A stretch of DNA of 36,131 nucleotides from Symbiodinium natans. Lineage: Eukaryota; Sar; Dinophyceae; Suessiales; Symbiodiniaceae. Below the pieces are notes generated by a model, which saw only the letters and a program-made list of their open reading frames with translations, did not search any database and was not told where the DNA came from. A program made the position numbers and the translations under genes. This document shows, one piece after another, positions 29,311 through 36,131 of this stretch. Where the stretch lies: assembly GCA_905221605.1 (NCBI GenBank), contig CAJNDS010002378.1, positions 360,001 to 396,131 on the forward strand. Direction: 5' to 3'. Position 1 is the first letter of the stretch; every line of letters begins with the position of its first letter.

Positions 29311-30996
29311 TGAGGGGCGTATTTCAACCTGAATTGGCCTTGTTGGTTGTGAGTACGTCATCCTTCGGTTCACCGCCGCCCTTACAGTCAGCTGCTTGAC
29401 TGGAGCTGCCGCTTTTAGTTTCAGACGTTTCGACTCCCGGCTCTCTGCCGCTGCTCCGCGGAGTTGCCAGGCTAGATCTCCCGTCGTCTGTGGTAGACCT
29501 TGTGCACTTCGACCTGCTCCCTCCCTCGAAGGGTCTGGCGTGGCCCGGCCCAGTGCCTTTGGCCCCTGATCCGGCGCAACCAGGCTTGGCATCGCCGTCA
29601 CGGGGAGTGTCGTGTGCAGGAAGCGTGATGTTTGCAGCTGACTCTACCCACCTCGATCTACCACCATCCTCACAGAGCTCTGTGCAAACCGCTTTGCTCA
29701 TGTCGCTGTCAGGAGTTGCAAAATCTGAGTTGTTTCTGTTTGCCTTGGGGGTCTCACATTCTGGTTCCGCGCTGCTTCTGCATGGATCTGCACAAGTTGG
29801 TGTGTTTTTGAGTGTGCCAGATGCTACCCAGCTTGGATTTCTTCTGTTGTTGAGGGGTCCAGCGCAGCTGGAGCTTGGGTTGCCGGCAGCAGATTTCATT
29901 GCTCTAGGACCCTCCTCGTCACTGCAGGGGTGCTCGCACCCTGGCAGCACGCCACTCGTTCTTGACAGCACGCAATTGGGTCTGTCCTCGCTTCCAAGGG
30001 GCGCGTCGAAGTCGGAGGTTGGCATGCTCGTGTTAGACGTTGTGCGCACTGACCTACTGCTGTTATCACGTCACTTTGCTCAGCTCAGTTTGTTGCTGCC
30101 GGCGCTGGGCGGCAGTCGCATGGACGTCTCACTTTCAGTGCTGTCCGTCGCCACGCTGGAGTCCTCCCTGCTACCTCAAGGCCACCAACGCTCGGGTCGC
30201 ACACCTCCCGTACCTGACAACGCAAATCCAGAATCTTGCCTGTTACTTCGAAGCACTGCCAGGCTGGGAAGCTCCCTGCCAGCGTCCGACAGTGCCTACT
30301 CTGGCTTTTTCTCGCCTGTCAGGGGCTGCCTGAAGTCAGGCTTCGCTTCCTGTACTCAGGTGAACCATCTCGTTGGCAGCACACCGTTTGTGACTGGAAT
30401 CACGTGCCTGGAGGGCTTCCTGCTGGTCTTGGACTTCTCACATCTGGGCTTTCTTCCTCCATCGCATGGTCCCGCCTGTCTTGAGCTCATCCCGCCCGCA
30501 TCAGATAGTGTCAGCCCCGGTTCTGCACCACTATTGCAAGCACCCACCTGGCCAAACTTGGTGTTGCCTGTACCTGATCCAGTAAGTCTGGGATCTTCCC
30601 TGCTTCTGCGCGGGTCTTCTTGCGTGGGGTCAGCACCTTTTGCCGTCGACTGTGCGCAGTTAGGCTTCTTGCTATCACTTCAAGGTTGCAGTCGATGTGG
30701 CCCAGCTTTATCGGTGTTGGAGCTGGTGCAACTAAGTCCGCTGCTTCCTTTAAAGAGCTGTGCACGGCCAGGGTCATCGCCCTTTGCACCGCATTCTGCT
30801 GGCCTCGGAAGTTCACCATTCTCGAGAAGCCTAGCATGAGTGGATGCGCCTATGTCAGCATTGTCCACAGCCCGGTCTGGTTCCGCCACGCCAGTGCTTG
30901 GGCGCACTTCCTCAGGTCCCTTCCTGTTCTTGCACGGCTCGGCGCGTCCCGATTTCTTTTCGCTGGTTCTTGAAGCTGCATCCCCAGGATCTACCC
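29311..30996 (+). repeat. diverged single array-C-like unit plus unamplified monomers
   Basis: Array D gives way to array C type sequence. From 29,363 to about 29,626 the match to 18,815-19,078 is close and includes the TGA at 29,397 (homologous to 18,849). Further right the monomer order still follows array C in a diverged form: a TCACG(C/T)CAC landmark lies 669 bp after the TGA in both (19,518 and 30,066). The stop of array C at 19,137 corresponds to CAA at 29,685 here. Beyond about 30,150 the monomers are not clearly assignable. Confidence 0.75.
29400..30839 (+). CDS. 24-aa-repeat open frame 4 in unamplified monomers (doubtful gene)
   Basis: Open for 479 codons between the TGA at 29,397 and the TGA at 30,837. 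Because these monomers are single copy, the openness does not come from amplifying one stop-free unit. That makes it the least trivial of the open frames. The product is about 20 diverged 24-residue units, with no recognisable domain, membrane topology signal or catalytic motif. The first in-frame ATG lies after 29,600. Confidence 0.2.
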   Translation: MELPLLVSDVSTPGSLPLLRGVARLDLPSSVVDLVHFDLLPPSKGLAWPGPVPLAPDPAQPGLASPSRGVSCAGSVMFAADSTHLDLPPSSQSSVQTALLMSLSGVAKSELFLFALGVSHSGSALLLHGSAQVGVFLSVPDATQLGFLLLLRGPAQLELGLPAADFIALGPSSSLQGCSHPGSTPLVLDSTQLGLSSLPRGASKSEVGMLVLDVVRTDLLLLSRHFAQLSLLLPALGGSRMDVSLSVLSVATLESSLLPQGHQRSGRTPPVPDNANPESCLLLRSTARLGSSLPASDSAYSGFFSPVRGCLKSGFASCTQVNHLVGSTPFVTGITCLEGFLLVLDFSHLGFLPPSHGPACLELIPPASDSVSPGSAPLLQAPTWPNLVLPVPDPVSLGSSLLLRGSSCVGSAPFAVDCAQLGFLLSLQGCSRCGPALSVLELVQLSPLLPLKSCARPGSSPFAPHSAGLGSSPFSRSLA

Positions 30997-33611
30997 TTCC
31001 GCCAAGAGGAGCGTCACGCACGGATGTTGTTCCGTCAGCAGCAGGTCTTGTAAACACGGGCTCATTCCCATCACCGCGGGGCTCGTGCTGCGTCGACCTT
31101 CCGTCGCCCGTCTTGGAGGTTGCGAGCCTGGAGTCTCCTCTGCCATTGCACGGCAGCGCTTGCCCGGGACTACCTTTGCTGGCTCTTAGTTGTGTGCAGC
31201 TTGGACTGCTGCCATTGCTCAGAGGCATGACATGACTGGGTCCACTGTTGCTCGTTCTTGATTGTGCTTCTGCCAGCTCATCGCCCTCATTGCAACACTT
31301 TGCTTGCTCTGGCTCGCTCCTGCCAGTGGTTGGCATATCTCGGTTGGAATTGCCGTTATCGGTTCTTGGCATGGCCAGTCTCGAATTGTTGCTGTTGTTG
31401 AGAGGCGTTGCATGTCTCGAGCCCGCATCATCAGCCCTTGACAGTTCGCATTCAGGCCTGGTTCTGTTTTTGCAAGGATGCTCCAGAGCTGGCCTGGCTC
31501 TGCCAGTGTTGGACTCTGTTGCTCTGGGCCCATCCCTGCCACCTCACACCCTGTCCAAGCTTGGTTCGGGCTTGCTGGTAGCAGGAGCCGTGAGCGCAGG
31601 CTTGGTTCTGTCGGTGCTGGGCATGTGCAGCTTTGGACTTTTCTTGTTTCTCCGTGGTCTGGCCAGGCTGGAATCGGCAACGTCCGTCCCCGATAGCGCA
31701 CATTCAGGGCCAGTGCTGTTTTTGCATGGCTCGGCTCGACTTGGCCTGCCCTTGTCCGCACTCGAAGATGTGACAATGGACTCTGCACTTTCGCCAAGAG
31801 GAGCGTCACGCACGGATGTTGTTCCGTCAGCAGCAGGTCTTGTAAACACGGGCTCATTTCCATCACCGCGGGGCTCGTGCTGCGTCGACCTTCCGTCGCC
31901 CGTCTTGGAGGTTGCGAGCCTGGAGTCTCCTCTGCCATTGCACGGCAGCGCTTGCCCGGGACTACCTTTGCTGGCTCTTAGTTGTGTGCAGCTTGGACTG
32001 CTGCCATTGCTCAGAGGCATGACATGACTGGGTCCACTGTTGCTCGTTCTTGATTGTGCTTCTGCCAGCTCATCGCCCTCATTGCAACACTTTGCTTGCT
32101 CTGGCTCGCTCCTGCCAGTGGTTGGCATATCTCGGTTGGAATTGCCGTTATCGGTCCTTGGCATGGCCAGTCTCGAATTGTTGCTGTTGTTGAGAGACGT
32201 TGCATGTCTCGAGCCCGCATCATCAGCCCTTGACAGTTCGCATTCAGGCCTGGTTCTGTTTTTGCAAGGATGCTCCAGAGCTGGCCTGGCTCTGCCAGTG
32301 TTGGACTCTGTTGCTCTGGGCCCATCCCTGCCACCTCACACCCTGTCCAAGCTTGGTTCGGGCTTGCTGGTAGCAGGAGCCGTGAGCGCAGGCTTGGTTC
32401 TGTCGGTGCTGGGCATGTGCAGCTTTGGACTTTTCTTGTTTCTCCGTGGTCTGGCCAGGCTGGAATCGGCAACGTCCGTCCCCGATAGCGCACATTCAGG
32501 GCCAGTGCTGTTTTTGCATGGCTCGGCTCGACTTGGCCTGCCCTTGTCCGCACTCGAAGATGTGACAATGGACTCTGCACTTTCGCCAAGAGGAGCGTCA
32601 CGCACGGATGTTGTTCCGTCAGCAGCAGGTCTTGTAAACACGGGCTCATTTCCATCACCGCGGGGCTCGTGCTGCATCGACCTTCCGTCGCCCGTCTTGG
32701 AGGTTGCGAGCCTGGAGTCTCCTCTGCCATTGCACGGCAGCGCTTGCCCGGGACTACCTTTGCTGGCTCTTAGTTGTGTGCAGCTTGGACTGCTGCCATT
32801 GCTCAGAGGCATGACATGACTGGGTCCACTGTTGCTCGTTCTTGATTGTGCTTCTGCCAGCTCATCGCCCTCATTGCAACACTTTGCTTGCTCTGGCTCG
32901 CTCCTGCCAGTGGTTGGCATATCTCGGTTGGAATTGCCGTTATCGGTCCTTGGCATGGCCAGTCTCGAATTGTTGCTGTTGTTGAGAGGCGTTGCATGTC
33001 TCGAGCCCGCATCATCAGCCCTTGACAGTTCACATTCAGGCCTGGCTCTGTTTTTGCAAGGATGCTCCAGAGCTGGCCTGGCTCTGCCAGTGTTGGACTC
33101 TGTTGCTCTGGGCCCATCCCTGCCACCTCACACCCTGTCCAAGCTTGGTTCGGGCTTGCTGGTAGCAGGAGCCGTGAGCGCAGGCTTGGTTCTGTCGGTG
33201 CTGGGCATGTGCAGCTTTGGACTTTTCTTGTTTCTCCGTGGTCTGGCCAGGCTGGAATCGGCAACGTCCGTCCCCGATAGCGCACATTCAGGGCCAGTGC
33301 TGTTTTTGCATGGCTCGGCTCGACTTGGCCTGCCCTTGTCCGCACTCGAAGATGTGACAATGGACTCTGCACTTTCGCCAAGAGGAGCGTCACGCACGGA
33401 TGTTGTTCCGTCAGCAGCAGGTCTTGTAAACACGGGCTCATTTCCATCACCGCGGGGCTCGTGCTGCGTCGACCTTCCGTCGCCCGTCTTGGAGGTTGCG
33501 AGCCTGGAGTCTCCTCTGCCATTGCACGGCAGCGCTTGCCCGGGACTACCTTTGCTGGCTCTTAGTTGTGTGCAGCTTGGATTGCTGCCATTGCTCAGAG
33601 GCATGACATGA
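30997..33611 (+). repeat. HOR array F: 792 bp (11 monomers), one partial and three full copies
   Basis: Near-identical copies at 31,236-32,027, 32,028-32,819 and 32,820-33,611, preceded by a partial one from 30,997. Each ends in a plus-frame TGA preceded by Gly-Met-Thr codons. A minus-strand frame with an ATG (for example 31,544-32,164) is open for 206 codons in each copy. It would encode a hydrophilic Ser/Arg/Lys/Asp/Pro-rich 24-residue repeat. It is not continued into arrays A or D, so I do not call it a gene. Confidence 0.95.
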
Positions 33612-36131
33612 CTGGGTCCACTGTTGCTCGTTCTTGATTGTGCTTCTGCAAGCTCATCGCCCTCATTGCAACACTTTGCTTGCTCTGGCTCGCTCCTGCC
33701 AGTGGTTGGCATGTCTCGGTTGGAATTACCCTTATCGGTACTTGGCATGGCCAGTCTCGATTTGTTACTGTTTTTGCGAGGCGTTGCATGACTCGAACCC
33801 GCATCATCAGCCCTTGACAGTTCGCATTCAGGCCTGGTTCTGTCTTTGCAAGGATGCTCCAGAGCTGGCCTAGCTCTGCCAGTGTTGGACTCTGTTGCTC
33901 TGGGCCCATCCCTGCCACTTCACACCCTGTCCCAGCTTGGTTCGGGTTTGCTGGTAGCAGGAGCCGTGCGCACAGGCTTGGTTCTGTCGGCGTTGGGCAT
34001 GTGCAGCTTTGAATCCTTCTTGTTTCTCCGGGGTGCGGCCAGGCTTGATTTGGCTATGTTGGTCCCTGACTGCGCGCATCTAGGCCCAGTGCTGTTATTG
34101 CATGGCCTGGCTCGGCTAGGTCCGTTCTTGCCTGCCCTTGAAGCTACGTCCCCGGGCTTTGTGTTGCTGCCGCGAGGAGTGTCCCACACGGAATCTGTTC
34201 TGTCCGCACCCGGCGTCGTAGCCCTCGGCCCCTCTCTGTCACCGCAAAGCACGTGCTGCATTGACCTCGCGCTGCCCGCCTTGGAAGTTGCAAGCCTGGA
34301 GCCGCTGCTGTTCTTGCGTGGCAGCTCCTGCACTGGTCCATTTTTGCTGGCTCTTGGTTCCGTGCAGCCTGGACTGTTGCTACTGCCGAGAGGCACGGCG
34401 TGAGTGGGTCTGCTGTCGCCAGTTCTTGACCGTGCTTCCATCAGTTCGTCGCTGTCTTTGCAGCATCTTGCTTGCTCTGGCTCGCTGTTGCCAATCGCCG
34501 GCACATCTCGTTTGGACTCGTTTTTGTCTGCACTTGGCATGGCCAGTCTCGAATTGTTGCTGTTGTTGAGAGGCGTTGCATGTCTCGAGCCCGCATCATC
34601 AGCCCTTGACAGTTCACATTCAGGCCTGGCTCTGTTTTTGCAAGGATGCTCCAGAGCTGGCCTGGCTCTGCCAGTGTTGGACTTTGCTGCTCTGGGCCCA
34701 TCCCTGCCACTTCACACCCCGTCCCAACTTGGTTCGGGCTTGCTGGTAGCAGGAGCCGTGCGCGCAGGCTTGGTTCTGTCGGTGCTGGGCATGTGCAGCT
34801 TTGGACTTTTCTTGTTTCTCCGTGGTCTGGCCAGGCTGGAATCGGCAACGTCCGTCCCCGATAGCGCACATTCAGGGCCAGTGCTGTTTTTGCATGGCTC
34901 GGCTCGACTTGGCCTGCCCTTGTCCGCACTCGAAGATGTGACAATGGACTCTGCACTTTCGCCAAGAGGAGCGTCACGCACGGATGTTGTTCCGTCAGCA
35001 GCAGGTCTTGTAAACACGGGCTCATTTCCATCACCGCGGGGCTCGTGCTGCATCGACCTTCCGTCGCCCGTCTTGGAGGTTGCGAGCCTGGAGTCTCCTC
35101 TGCCATTGCACGGCAGCGCTTGCCCGGGACTACCTTTGCTGGCTCTTAGTTGTGTGCAGCTTGGACTGCTGCCATTGCTCAGAGGCATGACATGACTGGG
35201 TCCACTGTTGCTCGTTCTTGACTGTGCTTCTGCAAGCTCATCGCCCTCATTGCAACACTTTGCTTGCTCTGGCTCGCTCCTGCCAGTGGTTGGCATGTCT
35301 CGGTTGGAATTACCCTTATCGGTACTTGGCATGGCCAGTCTCGATGTGTTACTGTTTTTGCGAGGCGTTGCATGACTCGAACCCACATCATCAGCCCTTG
35401 ACAGTTCGCATTCAGGCCTGGTTCTGTCTTTGCAAGGATGCTCCAGAGCTGGCCTAGCTCTGCCAGTGTTGGACTCTGTTGCTCTGGGCCCATCCCTGCC
35501 ACTTCACACCCTGTCCCAGCTTGGTTCGGGTTTGCTGGTAGCAGGAGCCGTGCGCACAGGCTTGGTTCTGTCGGCGTTGGGCATGTGCAGCTTTGAATCC
35601 TTCTTGTTTCTCCGGGGTGCGGCCAGGCTTGATTTGGCTATGTTGGTCCCTGACGGCGTGCATTTAGGCCCAGTGCTGTTATTGCATGGCCTGGCTCGGC
35701 TAGGTCCGTTCTTGCCTGCCCTTGAAGCTACGTCCCCGGGCTTTGTGTTGCTGCCGCGAGGAGTGTCCCACACGGAATCTGTTCTGTCCGCACCCGGCGT
35801 CGTAGCCCTCGGCCCCTCTCTGTCACCGCAAAGCACGTGCTGCATTGACCTCGCGCTGCCCGCCTTGGAAGTTGCAAGCCTGGAGCCGCTGCTGTTCTTG
35901 CGTGGCAGCTCCTGCACTGGTCCATTTTTGCTGGCTCTTGGTTCCGTGCAGCCTGGACTGTTGCTACTGCCGAGAGGCACGGCGTGAGTGGGTCTGCTGT
36001 CGCCAGTTCTTGACCGTGCTTCCATCAGTTCGTCGCTGTCTTTACAGCATCTTGCTTGCTCTGGCTCGCTGTTGCCAATCGCCGGCGTATCTCGCACGGA
36101 CTCGTTTTTGTCTGCACTTGGCATGGCCAGT
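33612..36131 (+). repeat. HOR array G: 1,584 bp (22 monomers), alternating X and Y 792-bp types
   Basis: Unit X (33,612-34,403) is a diverged version of the array F unit. Unit Y (34,404-35,195) is closer to array F at its right part but has its own left part. X then returns at 35,196-35,987 and Y at 35,988 to the edge, so the repeat length doubles to 1,584 bp. X carries an extra TGA after Gly-Val-Ala codons (33,789 and 35,373) where array F has TGT. X ends with TGA after Gly-Thr-Ala, Y with TGA after Gly-Met-Thr. The window stops inside Y. Confidence 0.9.

Larger units (their letters stand above)
12513..36131 (+). repeat. frame-locked 36/72-bp hierarchical tandem repeat domain
   Basis: The whole interval is built from a 72-bp monomer (24 codons), itself a dimer of two 36-bp halves. 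In the plus frame the first half reads about LLPVLDFVHLGS and the second about LLPLRGFARLGS. They share the Leu-Leu start, the aromatic residue, the His/Arg column and the final Leu-Gly-Ser. Monomers differ greatly from one another yet keep length: the His/Arg column stays at position 15 modulo 36 from 12,543 to 17,151 and at 21 modulo 36 from 17,193 to 35,985. Isolated 12-codon half-units occur. Higher-order repeats of 936, 1,152, 1,008, 792 and 1,584 bp lie in succession. The domain runs off the right edge. I recall similar repeats from dinoflagellate gene predictions, which needs a database check. Confidence 0.95.
12513..36131 (+). pseudogene. single reading frame kept for 23.6 kb, interrupted by 33 stops
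   Basis: Codons starting at positions divisible by 3 stay in register from 12,513 to the right edge with no frameshift. In-frame stops after 12,512 are TAG at 13,623 and 15,495 and TGA at 17,985, 18,705, 18,849, 19,137, 19,857, 20,001, 20,289, 21,009, 21,153, 21,441, 22,161, 22,305, 22,593, 23,277, 23,493, 24,501, 25,509, 26,517, 27,525, 28,461, 29,397, 30,837, 31,233, 32,025, 32,817, 33,609, 33,789, 34,401, 35,193, 35,373 and 35,985. All sit in the Arg column of the second half-unit. The product would be rich in Leu, Ser, Gly, Pro, Val and Ala, with no signal peptide, catalytic motif or known fold. It could be a decayed giant repeat gene, a never-translated satellite, or a gene read with recoded TGA. 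I favour decay or non-coding. Confidence 0.45.

Noticed and set aside
12513-36131. Leucine-rich-repeat protein, because the unit is 24 residues and Leu-rich
   Set aside because: The LRR core LxxLxLxxN with its conserved Asn is missing. The unit has a VLDxVH / RGxAR pattern and is a dimer of 12-residue halves.
12513-36131. CRISPR array or other spacer-repeat system
   Set aside because: Units are contiguous and all related; there are no unique spacers between identical short repeats.

Overview
The window looks like nuclear DNA of a eukaryotic protist with a large, gene-poor, repeat-rich genome. A dinoflagellate, perhaps of the Symbiodinium type, is my best guess. This is inference: there is no bacterial-style gene packing, no RNA gene and no recognisable conserved protein. 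Plant/alveolate-type telomere heptamers (CCCTAAA/TTTAGGG) are scattered singly, microsatellites are frequent, and two thirds of the window is one repeat domain whose 24-residue motif (roughly LxVLDxVHxGSL followed by PLRGxARxGSx) I recall, without being able to check, from dinoflagellate protein predictions.

Layout. Positions 1 to about 12,512 are unique-looking DNA with no gene I can support. They hold a possible acidic exon fragment at the left edge, poly-T, poly-G and poly-C tracts, telomere-like G-rich tracts, and ACCACT, TTCTCG/TTC and GT microsatellites. At about 12,513 the sequence changes abruptly into a repeat domain that runs off the right end (at least 23.6 kb). The base unit is a 36-bp sub-repeat (12 codons), paired into a 72-bp monomer (24 codons). 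Monomers are organised into successive higher-order repeats (HORs), each homogeneous inside and different from the next: 936 bp (13 monomers; 12,828-17,026), 1,152 bp (16; 17,742-23,300), 1,008 bp (14; 23,301-29,310), a single diverged block, 792 bp (11; 30,997-33,611), and 1,584 bp (22; 33,612 to the end).

The notable result is the register. One plus-strand frame (codons starting at positions divisible by 3) is kept from 12,513 to 36,131 without a frameshift. I see one departure from the 36-bp period, a 6-bp insertion between 17,154 and 17,192. The frame holds 33 stop codons (31 TGA, 2 TAG, no TAA), and all 33 fall in the same column of the 36-bp unit, the Arg position of the second half-unit. 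That column elsewhere carries CGN, TGG, TGC, TGT, CAY, AAG or CAA, a pattern that fits decay of an ancestral CpG-containing Arg codon.

The 1,008-bp array sits as exactly six copies (five of 1,008 bp and one of 936 bp) inside a 144-bp interval of a 1,152-type unit, which points to nested expansion by register-preserving unequal exchange. Serine at one column is written with both TCN and AGY codons, suggesting past selection for a plus-strand protein. Differences between recent HOR copies show no third-position bias, so present constraint is doubtful. No pathway or operon can be described; the biology here is the array itself.
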